Translations under genes and position numbers: made by a program
Shown: in pieces, positions 35,800 to 47,179 of the stretch
Layout of the letters: each line of letters begins with the position of its first letter
Numbering within the stretch: position 1 is the first letter of the stretch
Assembly: GCA_963978905.1 (NCBI GenBank)
Contig: OZ022261.1
Coordinates: 21,511,686-21,575,685, forward strand
Direction: 5' to 3'
DNA length: 64,000 bases
DNA from: Trichostrongylus colubriformis
Taxonomy: Eukaryota > Nematoda > Chromadorea > Rhabditida > Trichostrongylidae
Notes under the pieces: model-generated
Database searches by the model: none
What the model was told of the DNA's origin: nothing
What the model saw: the letters and a program-made list of their open reading frames with translations, nothing else

Positions 35800-37372
35800 C
35801 AGTGCGTTTCATAATTATAAGGTCACCCCTGAATTTCAGGTTTTCTCGACAACACTCCATTGAGGGATCTTTCCAGTCTCGTAGACGGATTCCTCACCTG
35901 AAATAACCCCCTTGTCCGATTTTTGGTAGCAGTCTCGTTTACCTTATGTTTTTAGGAGTATTTTTTTGTTTTTTTGCACCGTTTCATAATTATAAGGTCA
36001 CTCTGAAAAAAGGAAAAAGTTAAGGTCCCGGCAGGTCTGTGACGGTAGATTTGTCTTCCATATACATCTTCGAGATACATATTCAATCGTCTTGTGGCTA
36101 GCTTCTATGTTCCAAGAGAAAAGCCCAGATTTGGGATTCTTGTGATGATAGGCTCAGTTTGAGAGCCATTCCAAAAAGAATCGGAAGATACCTGTGCTCA
36201 GTTAGATGACATCTGAGAATTCAATGTCTTAAGATGTATTTCAGGCTCTGGATTCCCTCGTGAGATTATTACCATTAACGAGGAAGGGATTGTGGGGGGC
36301 ACTTCCTACAGCACCTCCTCCATGGACCTGATTTGTTTGGAGTTAAACCATCTTTAGTCTGGAATCACAGCGTGTACAGCAGCGAGGAAGGAGCAGAAAC
36401 ATCACTGAAGAAATAATGAAGTAGTTTCCGAGGCCTACAGCACACCATAGGGCGGAACGACTTCAATTCATAAAGTTGTTCTTGAGCCACGGATTGAACG
36501 GAACTGTATTTGTATGGCAGTTGCACACTGCATGCGAATAATTCCATCCGAATTGTACTTTTGAGTCTGAAAATACTCTATTTGTATGGTGCTGACGGGT
36601 AGAGGTAGTACTAGCTTGGTCTGGGAAGTGCGCCGATCTAGCGGAGCCTCGGCAATTTTTCTGGGAGAACGGTGATGGCCTTAGTGGTTTTCGGCATTGA
36701 GGTTGCATGGAACCTTGCCTTCGAAACCTGTAGATTGGACTCCAGAGGCTGCTAAACGATCTTACGAAGAAATCAGTTGCCTTTTGGAGCCGACCGGCTC
36801 TTCATAATTGTGTCTAACAGCATGACAAGGCTGTTGTTCACGTACATCATTCAACGGAATCGTGGTTAAAGTTCCGAAATACGGACCTCCAGCAATAGAT
36901 AACATGCAGTCTTGGTCTCAGCCCTATTGGGGAGACCTGGAAGGCATCGCCACAAAAATATTTACCCCAATAATCGCCAGTTCTAGGAAGCAAAGCTGCT
37001 GAAACAGGCAATTGTTGAAGACTGGAACAATATCTGTGGTAAGGCTCTTCGAAATTTCCTTTCTACTTCCCCAAGCGGCTGGTTGATGTCGTTCTTAATC
37101 AGGAGGGAACCATAGATTATGAGCTCCTTCGAATGCGCTGTTAACTCTAGCAAATCTCCTCTTTCTTCGGAATGACCTTATAATTATGAAACGGCACGAA
37201 AATCGGAAAATATTTATAGAAAAATCGGGCTATAAGGTAATGTCATCAAAACTAGTATGGAAGGGTTTTCTGTGGTGGGGAATTTGTAAAAAATACTTAA
37301 AAATTTTTTGGCTGGCTGTGTGTTCTGGAAACCGGAAATTTGGGGGTGACTTTATAATTATGAAACGCACTG
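35800..37372 (+). mobile_element. Tc1-family transposon with degraded transposase
   Basis: Ends CAGTGCGTTTCATAATTATA and TATAATTATGAAACGCACTG are inverted and flanked by TA (35798-35799 and 37373-37374). A second inverted pair of the same TTCATAATTATAAGGTCA block lies inside (about 35985 and 37170). Length is 1573 bp. Confidence 0.85.
36010..37140 (+). pseudogene. Tc1 transposase pseudogene
   Basis: Across shifting plus-strand frames, the 3' part (36920-37120) encodes remnants matching the Tc1 C-terminus: LWGDLEGIATKIF, then an EDWNNICGKALRNF-like stretch and RLVDVVLNQEGTIDY at the end. Stops and frameshifts occur throughout the upstream DDE region. A cut-and-paste transposase in origin, not functional as read. 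Confidence 0.65.
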
Positions 37373-38638
37373 TAGTTTTGGAGTTTATCTAGGAGGACCC
37401 CAGTTATCTTGAGTATTCTGAATCTACACACACTTTCGTGAGCCGATATTCTCCTCTAATTTTTCGAATTTTTTTCACTCAAAGTCTTTCCCAAATCTCT
37501 CGGTTTACCACGTTGATATAGGTAACGGATTTCATCCAAAGTGCAGTCAACTGGGGGAGTTTCAGCTATGAGGACCCCAGTTATCATGAGGATTTTACTT
37601 TTCTGATTCCTTCACTCAAAGTTCACTTCTACTTCGAGGTGCAAGTTGAGGGAGTTTCAACTGTGAGGAATCCAGTCATCTTGACGATTTTATTTTTCCG
37701 ATTCTTTCACTCGAAGCTCATTTCTATATGTTTTTTTTGTGCGGCGATGATTTCATTTTGAATGCAATTAGTTGGGGAGCCCTTCAGTTATGAGGACCTC
37801 AAATACATATTTTAGGCATTCTGAATCTACACTAGCCTTCGTGCACTAATTTTTTCCTCTCGTTTTTTCGATTCCTCCTCTCGAAGTCTATGTTTTGATT
37901 TACTACATTGATTTCATTCAAAATGCAGTTATTCCGGGGTTATTCAGCTATGAGGACCCCAGTTAATCTGGGTATTCTGATTCAAACACATCCTTATGAA
38001 CCGATTTTTTCCTCTCATCTTTCTATCATATTCTTTCGGAGTATGTTTTTGGATGGTTTAATTCGTTGATCTACACATACCTTCGTTAACTGATTTTTAA
38101 TCTCATTTTGTGGATTCCTTCACCATTTTTCGGAGTCTATTTCTTAATGTTCCGGTTTACTTTTCATACAAAAGCAGTTAGTTGGGGGTTTTCAAGCTAT
38201 GAAAACCCCAGTTATTTTGGGTCCTCGTGAACTAATTTTTCTTCTCATTTTTCCATTCTTCTGAAGTATGTTTCTGATTACTTTCGTTTTACGTTGATTG
38301 GTGAGGATGCCTTTAGCGCATACTTAAGCATGCCATCTATACGCATTGTTACGTCTTTTAGAGGCTCTAAAATCCTATCCTATTCACTTTTGTACTGCTA
38401 AATTTTCTTTTCACATTCGGATTAAATCCTGCTACTTTTTTGGAGGGTATCTGTCTTCAGTGGGCAGGGGTTATAGGCACGTATGGTATGTCTTAGTTTC
38501 AAGCAAAGCCGATAATTGTCGGAGGTCTAATTAATATACACCTATGCTTGCTGCAATGCGCGCGGAGCGCGCATGCGAAAATCGTCTCGCCACGCCAGTA
38601 GCGAGCCGAAAGTCGCCCAATGCTACAAAAGCTGCGAA

Positions 38639-38764
38639 AAACGCAGATTCTCTATTCACCAGACGGATTGGCCGGCTGACGCCAATTCTCGTAGGGCCGC
38701 AGGCGGCTCTACGAGAATTGGCGTCAGCCGGCCAATCCGTCTGGTGAATAGAGAATCTGCGTTT
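38639..38764. repeat. Near-perfect palindrome of about 125 bp
   Basis: Arms of about 60 bp are exact or nearly exact inverted copies (TCTCTATTCACCAGACGG mirrored by CCGTCTGGTGAATAGAGA), centred on GGGCCGCAGGCGGC. The adjacent 38545-38640 has GCGCGCGGAGCGCGC and TTGCTGC blocks shared with 11115-11330. Confidence 0.7.
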
Positions 38765-39551
38765 ACATGGGATGAAGACGCGACAGATTCTATGAGCTAC
38801 CCCTGACTCACGATTCTAATTTAATTAAATTCATTGCATGTGCGGATACTCATGAAACAGCACTATTAAGATAAGCCAAACCACAACACATCTATCAAAC
38901 CGGAATTAGAACACGATGGAACCCGAATTAGAAAAGAGAAATTAAAATTAAAACAAGACTGAAATAACTTGAGAAGAAACCAGAATCTGGAGAACTAAAT
39001 ACTCTGAATTCCGAATATTGTGAGAAGTCTTTATTTGAGGTAGCGATGTAAGATGCTCTTGAATCGGGCTACGGTTCGAGGTAGAGGAAATTTTGTCTTC
39101 AACTTGGAGAATTCGGTTACAGCCTGATAGTGAAGAACTTGACCCTCAAATTAGTTTTTGCCCTTGACACAGGAAACTTGAGCTTTTCACCCATAGTATT
39201 GGAGCTCCTAGCGGTGAAGAAACTCTGCTTTTTGACATCAAGTTGCCCTGTGATCATTTTGAATAAGGTTATAAGGTCGAGCATTTTCCGTCTGTATAAG
39301 AGGGAATCGAGAGCTAGCATTTTATTCCGAACAACCACTCTAGGTATAGCGCTATAGTTAAATCCAAGCGCACGGATAAGCAATTCCCTTGTAAAGCTGT
39401 TCTGCACGGCTTCAAGCTTTCTTATATTGTCTTTGGAATGCGGGTAAACGGTGGTGCCATGCTCCAAGATCGGTCGAACATAGATTTTGTATGCTTTGAG
39501 AAGTATGCAGAGATCCTTAGTAAACAAACTGCGCAAGAGCTGATGTAGCCA

Positions 39552-40368
39552 TCATGCTGCCTTGGCCGCAATGGTTGAGCAGTGGTCATTGAAAGATAAT
39601 TTGCTATCAATTAGGAATCCCAAGTCCCTAACCACGTGAGACTCCCTAATTACGCCGTTATCTATGTGATAGACGAAAGGGACAGTATTAGGTCCAATGT
39701 GGAGTAGAGACGTCTTCTCATAGGCTAAAGGAAGACCCCACTTCTTGGACCATGAGCTGACTATTTCGATTGAATTTTGAATTAGGGTTGCATCATCGAT
39801 TGAAGAGACTGTTCTACAAATTTTCATATCATCAAACATTTTGCAAGTCACTCCTGAAGCCTCGATTAGACTGGGGAGCTCATAATTGTATATATTATAC
39901 AAAACTGGTGACAGCGCGCAACCTTGTGGTACACCACTAGGTGCATCCTTGACATTGGAGAAGGTTCCATTGATCCGAACTTGGAAGGTGCGATGCTTCA
40001 GGAATGAGTCCAACCAACATAATATCCTACGATGAATACCAATGTGTTCGAGCTTAACTAGTAACTTGTCGTGTGGTACCCTATCGAACGCCTTAGAGAA
40101 ATCAAAATATATTACATCAATCCCTTCCCTATTGTCCACATTGTGCGTCCAATCGTTCATCGCTTCTAGCATTTGGGTGACAGTTGAACGACGCTTTCGA
40201 AACCGTGCTGGGAATCGGACGAATATTGCAAGTATTCATATGCTCAACTATTCTCTTTTTTAGAGTTCTCTCAAAAACTCTGCAGAAAATCGACGAGATA
40301 CTCACTGGCCCAAAATTAGAAGGGTCACTTAGTGGGGGATTTTTTCGGAATGGGGATAACATAAGCAT
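39552..40368 (-). pseudogene. LINE reverse transcriptase with a shortened catalytic box
   Basis: NFGPVSISSIFCRVFERTLK, DVIYFDFSKAFDRVPHDKLL, SGVPQGCALSPVLYNIYN and WGLPLAYEKTSLLHIG are in the expected order of RT motifs. The FADD box reads MFDDMKI: the Ala codon is missing (39828-39836), leaving F-D-D. A frameshift near 40170 separates the fingers from the palm. Confidence 0.8.
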
Positions 40369-41124
40369 GTCTTCATCTAACAGGCACTTCTGCTCGGAAG
40401 AAGCTTAAATCAAAAATAAATTGCGGAGACACAATAGAGGGAATTACTTCTTTTATGAAGCGAAAAGGAATGCCATCCGGTTTATAGATGACTTAGATTT
40501 CCATTTCGCCAACTCCTTGTAATATCCTGTTGTAAAACCAAAGTGAGTCGGACATTACCAGGAAGGAATCGCGCGGTGGTATATTCTGTTCGGAGTAAGC
40601 TGGCATTTCGAAAACGTTCTCAAAAGTTTGCGCTAAAAGCTCGGCTTTATCTGCTTCAGAAACCACAACGGTACCGTCGGGCCTTGCTAATGCCGTGATT
40701 GTTTCTTTTTTCTTGGTTCTCGAGTTAACATATTTGAATAAGACAGCTTTGTTACTACTTTCAATAAATTTTTTTCTCCACCTTTCGCAATTATTTTTGT
40801 AAAGCTTGCTTTCGAACTTCTCTGCGATTCTCTTATACTCCTCCCAGTCCTTGTCCTCTCGACTCATTACAGCCCGATTATACGCTTCACTTCACAGGTA
40901 AGAGGGAATATGTCCTTTATTGAGTCTAACCTTGCGCCATGGCACGAATGATTCCAAGCAATGCTGAAGATCGATAGGAATAGCTCGTACATCTCATTAA
41001 CACTCTTCAGACCATGAAATGATCCCAACCAGTCAATTTTATCGAGATAGTTCCGGATCAGTTGATAATCGGCTGCCTCGAAGTGCCTGTTCCAAATGTA
41101 GACCTGTCTCTGCATTCGGAGATC

Positions 41125-41920
41125 CATATATTAGTATTCCACGCAAGCATGATCGCTGGTCCCGACAGGTGGCTGGGTGTTAAGGCCGCTTCCATACTTT
41201 GCGCACCGACGCCGTCACGCGCGTGCCTGCGTCACGCGCGTGCCGGCGTCACGCGCGTGACGGCGTCGGTGCGCAAAGTATGGAAGCGGCCTAACCTTGC
41301 TAACAAAAGAATTTTGGTTGCAGAATACCAAGTCAAGAATGCTGTTGCCCCTAGTACAGGACTTGACCATCTGTTTGTAGTCAAGAGTCTCGACTAATTC
41401 AACAAAAGATAGCGAAACGGAAGAACCAGAGTTGGATGCGCCTGACCAATCAATATCTGGGAAGTTGAAATCCCCTAATAGTAGACAAATGTGATTACAG
41501 ACCGATAGGTCGCAGAAACATTTCATCGTTCTACAAGTCAGGTCGAAGGAGCAGTTCGGAATTCTATAGCACAAGATAATGCGACACGAACGCTGATATT
41601 TAAATCACAAGCCATAATTTCATAGCCATCACTAACAGTTACAGGATAAGTGATAGAGGGACATAAGATGTTTTTGATTAATAGCGCAACCCCTCCACCT
41701 TTTTTCCTCTTGGGTCGCAACGGAAAAATTCATAATCGCCAGATATTTCTCCTAGTAAAGATTTGATTTCGAACTGAGGTTTAAGCCGAGTTTCCGACAA
41801 AGCCACCACACCGAACTCTGTTGTAGTTAATAAGTATTTGAGTGATAAGGCATTTTTCTTCAATGACCGAATATTTGTGGGAAGACATCTCACATTGTTG
41901 CCTCTATTCCGAGGACTCAA
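41125..41920 (-). pseudogene. LINE endonuclease, split by frameshifts and a MITE
   Basis: PTNIRSLKKNALSLKYLL, VALSETRLK, GYEIMACDLNI, LLLGDFNFPDIDW and ILDLVFCNQNS are the APE-like endonuclease motifs of CR1/Jockey LINEs. The final SDHACVEY motif lies beyond the inserted MITE (about 41140-41165). Frames change near 41700 and 41570. Confidence 0.78.
41184..41296. mobile_element. 112-bp palindromic MITE inserted in the LINE
   Basis: AAGGCCGCTTCCATACTTTG and CAAAGTATGGAAGCGGCCT are inverted ends. The centre is three tandem units of about 18 bp around GTCACGCGCGTGCC. LINE coding resumes on each side, so it inserted after the LINE. Confidence 0.75.
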
Positions 41921-42538
41921 TTGGATTTTACTGGCAAAGAGCTCGTATCGGCATTAAAGTTTACAGCACGATTGTGGAGAAGCGAAACATCGGGATCGAC
42001 AATATTGACATCACCACGTTCATGAGAAGGTGACCTATTGATGGCACCACTATTGTCAGTGGTTCTGGTTTTTCTGGGAGCCGACAGCCGATTCATTAGG
42101 ATTTAGATTGGGTCTCGGACAAAGTACGATCCCAGGACACTCCAAAATGGATCGCTGGGCATAACTCCCGGCACCCAGGAAACGACATTGCCTAAAAATG
42201 CCACGGCTTTACAGTGTCTCTTTCAAGAACATTATCCACCAAATTGAAGGTAGTAATCCTCACCATTCATTACAACGTTATACGATAATATAGAAAGGAT
42301 GTTCACAGAACCGGGACCATTATTTACACATCTGTGTAACATTAAGAACTGTGTGAAAAACGCAGGTGGTGTGAAATGGCTACCATTGAAAAAGCGACAC
42401 GATGAAACCGCACGTACCAAAACAAATTCACATAGTACAGTCAGTAAATAATATTTTTTACAATATTGATGTAAACATGTAATAATATCGATGAACGATT
42501 TGAGTAATGCATGTTTTCAAGGTCTGCGGCGAGACTTC

Positions 42539-45500
42539 TTATGCACACGTTCCATCGTAACATACGATACCAAATCTGTCGGTTAAGTGAGGCTCGAGAT
42601 CATCTCCGACAACCGCTCTTCAATAGTGCTTTTTTAATTACAAGTGTCCTTGAGTTCGTATACCTAGGTTGCTTTCAGACAGGCCCGCATCACAGCCGCG
42701 TCACTGTCTGCGGGCAGAGTATGAGAGAAATCGGGGTGCGTGCCCAGGACAAAGAATTCGCGTCGCAACGTGTGGACAATTGTCCGTGGTAGTTGAGGCC
42801 CGTATATGTACACAGCTGAGTTCTGTAACCAATCCTACGTCCTAGGCCTAAAGTAAGGCATAGGGCACTGCAGTCGTTCGGGAACCCAAATACATAAGAC
42901 GCCCCTAGATTGCACACGTGCGTCGGATGCCGAACGCTGCGACGCGAATTTTCTGCCTTAATGACACACACCCTAACAGCCCTGAAGGTGGGACAAGTAA
43001 GAAGCCTTGAGTTTTCGCACCTGATCCAACCAGTGCCTTGAAGCTTGGTGGTGATGTTCTTCGCTGGTTTCCACTTGTCATGCTTCCATTTATAGGTACG
43101 AAATATCCACTTCTGGCTGCCGCATTCTTCGCCATTTATCTTGATTATTATTGAGTATGATAGAGATTATCTTAGGAAGAATTGAAGTTATCTCTTTATA
43201 CCTTGACTTTCTTTGTACCTTTCCCCTCGAATATCATCGGGAGAGACTGAACTCTGAGTGCTGGTACTATCACCACAGCTTTGAACTGAAAACAATGAAT
43301 CACATCATCCTGATTTCTCAGAAGATCGTCGGAGCAATCGGAATGGGTGATGATTGTAAGGTGTGGTTGCAGCTCGCGCAATGTGTCGTCATGCACACTC
43401 TTATGTGCTTGAACGCGCTATCCTCTCCGAACGACGCTGGTCTGTTAAGCGGCGGTCGCACTCTGCAGTGCCGGCGGCAGGGCGTGGCTGCGTATCTCTG
43501 CGTTTCCGCCTATGCCAACCTGCCTCGTTGCCTGCGTCATCTCTGCACCTCCCCCGTGCCGCTCACCCTCAGTGCTTGTGGACGCGACCAGCCCTGCCGA
43601 CGGTGAGAATGACCGCGCTTACCACTCATGGGCCCAGCGTTGCAAGGGAAAAATAGCACACTCAGTTGAGAGTGTGCACGACCACATATGCGAGCGCACG
43701 ACTGTGTGAATCCAGTTTCGGGAGGCACCGTAGCCTATGATCATGGCTTAGCAGAAAGCTATGCTTTGTCAGCTCCGAGTCCTAGGTCGATGGACTCTAT
43801 TCTTTCTATTCTAGCCATTTATTGACTCCACATATGCCTGGAGGACGGAAACGTAAATCCTGAACTGATTTTCTGCCATTCACTGTGTCCGCACCATCTC
43901 TACTGGGTGTATGTCGTTTGGCGCGGCCCTTGCAGCTAATTTGCCAATGGGGCGCATGGGCCGTCTGGACTCTCCCAGATTTACCTAAGCCTTTTTAGGG
44001 GAGGAGCTTTGGCAGTGCCCCATTGGCAAATTAGCTCCAAGGGGCCGCGCCAAACGACCGTCTCCCTCTCTACTAAGTTCCTGAAGCTGCATTCATATCG
44101 ATGAGGCCCCACAATTGACACCTTCAGTTACGGCTCTGCCTTACTGAAACAGAACAAAGTGTTGGTTATTCCAGCAGGCGCTCACAGAGCACTGAGTGTA
44201 CTGCTTGCGCAGCCCTGCGCTGCGCTCGCCTGGCATGTGGTGTTAGGATTATTCATTTATGTCACTGTGTTTCACAACACTCGACAAATTCACTACTGGT
44301 CCCCTTGTGCAATTCACAGTGGGATTAGCAGAAGTTGTCTCGCCGGTGGTGACCCTATTCCAATGGTAGGAGGGAAAAACTCAACGGCGCGCGCATGGGG
44401 CGCGTGCTGAATGACGTCATAGCCACGGCGCGACGCGGTGGTGTGCGATGACCTGCCCTTCAAACATTGCGCTTCAACGGGGATAACACCTTGCTGTCAC
44501 TTTACCAAAGCATGAGATGGCTGGTATTCCTACTCTGTATCTCGCACCATGGTTATACATCGGACGGAACAGACGCAGTCTCCTGAAGCTTCTACATCAT
44601 TGGGCTGAGGCGAGTCCATACGGCTCGAGAGGCTAGCCACATAAAAAAAACCAGCTCTCCCAGCTGTCGTATGTCTGTCAAAGCAGCAAAGCGTGCTCGC
44701 CCATTAGCAAAGTAACGACAAGGTTACCCTCTGAAGTGCAATGGTAGCAGCGCACGCTATCGCTCACCGTCGCGCCGCGCGGTGGCTGTGACGTCACCTG
44801 GCACGTGTGTCGGTGAGTTTTTCCGTGGAGCCTATTCATGACCTAATGGAGCAATCGGACATCTGACGTAACTCTCGCGACCGAAAGTATGAATGAGAAC
44901 TCAAAGGCACCAGAAGAGGTAATTCAGTCGACTGCCGAGTAAGAATGTAGAGGAAGAGTGTAATGGAATGACCTGAAGAAGACGCGTTTTTCTATCATTG
45001 CTCCTCATCGAGCATGGATCTATTGCCTTATGCAATGGAAGTGTGAGGCAGCGAAAGCATGAGCATTTCCACACGCACTACACTTCAACCAGCTGTATGA
45101 CGACAAGGCCATGACAAGAAGCTTAACAGAGTGTTTCATGGGAATCTTCTTCTATACAGTTATGCTGAATTGGTTGACTACGAGCAACCTGCATGGTTCA
45201 CCTGTAGAAAACTAAAATTCGGCAGAGGTGCATCCCCTCGACGTTTAGTCCGCACGGGCAACGGGGACGGGGAGGCGAGGGCTGTGGGTTGCAACGGTGC
45301 CGCAACGTTCTCGGAACGTGAAGTAAGAAAGAAAGCGGGGTCACATGCTTCAAAGGCAGCGGAAAAGGTAAGTTTAGCTGAAAGTAGGGGTGCTACGCAA
45401 TGTAAAAGTCGAGAATGAACAGATGCAAAACACCTAATTATGGGAGCCCCCCGCCTCTTCCTCCTCAATGCTTCTCTTTCGCCCCGTTCGGCATCACCAG

Positions 45501-46271
45501 ACGGGGAAGACGGCAGACGGGCGGAGAGGCTCAATCAACCGGCCGCGAACGTTCTCCCACCTTCTTCCGGCTGCAAAGCTGCAAGAGTGTAGGACGATAC
45601 GCCGTACCGCGGGGTCGTGATAAGATCCCAAGCCGCGCTTTTTCAATGCTATTTTCGTACCCATCACGTCTTCTGAAGGAAGTAATTTGTAATTTTTGAT
45701 AACTGCTGTTTATCGCCGCAGCTCGCGATGCGAAAGCGTGTATTTTAAGTTCTCACCTTCTTTCTATTCCTCACGGTGTCTTACTGCCTTTCAGACGCTC
45801 CTTTGAGCGCGAGTTGCTGCATTAATCGAAATTCGCAGGCTCACAGAGATCATTTCAAATTTCCGTTTATCCTTATTATCTTTCCGTTCCTGTGATGAAT
45901 ATAGTGGGTTCGGAGAGAATCAGGCTCTGCACGCTGCATGTGGCGTTATGGCCACAGCAGTGTTGGCTTCGCCGAGTATGAATAAAAGTCAAAAGTGTAG
46001 ATTGGACTAGTGGACGTTAAGTACATACTTCAACATGTTTACTTATATTTGCTTGGTCACTAGTCTGAGTAGCGAGAAAAGCCATGGACACACTCTGAGC
46101 ACACCCAGGCAGAACAAAATGATTTTATAAAATCGATGATTTATGGGAACTCCAAGTACTTACCTTTTTCTCTGTCTTCGAGGTGACCCTAACGGTAATT
46201 GCGCAGTAAAAGCTATTACTGAGCGCAATGAAACAGCACATAAGGACGATGATACGTATCGCAGCGGACAT
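42539..46271 (-). CDS. Small secreted protein, paralogue A (four exons)
   Basis: Exons 46164-46271, 43202-43285, 43021-43139 and 42539-42617 give about 129 residues. Exon 1 encodes MSAAIRIIVLMCCFIALSNS, a clear signal peptide, then FYCAITVRVTSKTEKK. The rest includes FKAVVIVPALRVQSLPMIFE, NGEECGSQKWIFRTYKWK and AVVGDDLEPHLTDRFG, ending YDGTCA. Four mature cysteines are conserved with paralogue B, suggesting two disulfides. Donors GTAAGT, GTATAA and GTGCGA; the exon-3 acceptor is weak (ATCAAG) and the exon starts nine codons later than in B. Intron 1 (2.9 kb) is full of MITEs. I do not recognise the family; a nematode-specific secreted protein is the inference. Confidence 0.78.
43446..43623. 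mobile_element. TTCATACTC-family inverted-repeat element
   Basis: AAGCGGCGGTCGCACTCTGC and GAGAATGACCGCGCTT are diverged inverted ends. Internal CGTGGCTGCGTATCTCTGCG and CACCTCCC blocks are shared with 19074-19215 and 25860-25990. It lies in intron 1 of secreted paralogue A. Confidence 0.5.
43911..44075. mobile_element. GTCGTTTGGCGCGGCC MITE, copy 2
   Basis: Inverted relative to the copy at 25253-25430 and almost identical to it. Ends GTCGTTTGGCGCGGCCCTT and GGGGCCGCGCCAAACGAC; interior ATTTGCCAATGGGGC and its complement. It lies in intron 1 of paralogue A. Confidence 0.72.
45440..45670 (+). repeat. Repeat shared with 54030-54240
   Basis: GCATCACCAGACGG, GCGGAGAGGCTCAATCAACC, GTCGTGATAAGATCCCAAGC and CACGTCTTCTGAAG align with GGCCGGAGAGACTGC, CAATCAGCCGGAACGTT, CCGTTATAAGACCCCAAGC and CACCTCTTCTAAAG at 54030-54240. 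One copy lies in intron 1 of paralogue A, the other upstream of paralogue B. Non-coding. Confidence 0.5.
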
Positions 46272-46330
46272 CCTTCACCGGATTGAAACTTTCACTGGAA
46301 CAGCGACAGTCAACTTCAGCCAAGTGCCCC

Positions 46331-46380
46331 TTATATAGCGCTAAGTGGACTTTTGAGGATGACACACTGATCTAGAAAAT
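46331..46380 (-). promoter_or_regulatory. Promoter block of secreted paralogue A
   Basis: Minus strand: AGCGCTATATAA (46331-46342) lies 60 bp upstream of the ATG, preceded by ATTTTCTAGATCAGTGTGTC in 46358-46380. Both blocks recur at nearly the same distances upstream of paralogue B. The first is TATA-box-like. Conservation against diverged surroundings supports a regulatory role. Confidence 0.65.
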
Positions 46381-46839
46381 TTAGATGTGGAGAGAAACCG
46401 TTCATCCTGCAGCATTGCATTAGGAGGTCATTTCAGTGCACTTCCTACGAGGAAAAAGGCGATAGAATCAGAGGGTTTTGGAATCAATGGCGATGTCATC
46501 GCGATTTTCGATTTTGTTCGGGAATACTGATGAAACTATAGGGGAACATCGGTTTACTCTTCCGATCAGATTCGCACCTGTATTCTGGGGAGGAGGTGGG
46601 GAGGGGATAAGGCGGGCCTGTTAGACCCTGCTTTCGCATCTTTTTATAGGAACTCCTATGTGTATCGCAGGTATACTTATGTGCGTGTATGGTTTATGAA
46701 ACGAATTCCTGAGATTGATCACGGCTCGTTCTGTCTTTTCTTTGAAAAAAAAAACAGCGTGTACGCAAGCAGTCGTTCTATTCGCGCTAGTGTGTGTGAC
46801 TGCGACCTCCGGTAGGCGTCAGAAAACTGTGGGTGACGC

Positions 46840-47060
46840 TATTTACGACAAAAAATCGCGTGGCCGCCCGCGGCGAGCGGCGCGGCGGGTGCGACTGCCA
46901 GTGGTAGGACATGGCAGCCTTCGAGCGAGGCAGTGTGGCATGGGTGGAGGAAGCAGGGTGGCATGGATGCAGGAGGCAGTGTGGCATGGGTTGAAGTGCA
47001 GAGGTGACGCAGCCACGCTCTGCCGGGCTTCCAGGGGCGATTTCGGCAAGTAGATGAATG
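46840..47060 (+). mobile_element. GC-rich MITE, intact 'empty' relative of 55.1 kb element
   Basis: CGCCCGCGGCGAGCGGCGCG, GGTGCGACTGCCAGTGG, CATGGCAGCCTTCGAGCG and GACGCAGCCACGCTC match 55140-55510, but the 230-bp insertion found there between CAGTGG and CATGGCAG is absent here. Confidence 0.55.
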
Positions 47061-47179
47061 CCCAGTGATAGCACGGGAGTTGATGCTTTACATAAGGACC
47101 AGTTGGGTGGCGCACACTACTGTGCACGTAACACCATGGGCGTCAGACAGTCGATCGGGATTGACTTTTTTATAAACTT

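Larger units (their letters stand above)
29180..38300. repeat. Long degenerate tandem repeat region, host to several insertions
   Basis: Units recur with blocks GATTTCATCTTGGATCCGAA, TCATTCGTTTCTCACCCAT, TTTATTTGCTTTCGGATGCG, TGTAATTAAGAAC and TATGAGGACCCCAGTTATCT. They are seen near 29220, 29480, 29640, 29920-30090, 33540-33730, 34200-34440 and repeatedly in 37380-38290. Spacing is irregular and copies are strongly diverged. No coding potential was seen. RTE, MITE, mariner-palindrome and Tc1 insertions split the array. Confidence 0.6.
39005..42035 (-). mobile_element. CR1/Jockey-like LINE, nearly complete, degraded
   Basis: On the minus strand, in order: endonuclease, a linker with basic region (40493-41127), reverse transcriptase and a C-terminal region (39117-39536, YVRPILEHGTTVYPHSKDN). 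At least six frame changes or stops split it. A 112-bp MITE interrupts the endonuclease at about 41184-41296. The plus-strand RT fragment at 12.94-13.37 kb belongs to a related family. Confidence 0.82.

Noticed and set aside
45131..45534. Overlapping open frames on both strands in a GC-rich stretch
   Set aside because: No recognisable domain. Part is a repeat shared with 54.0-54.2 kb, and the stretch lies in an intron of secreted paralogue A.
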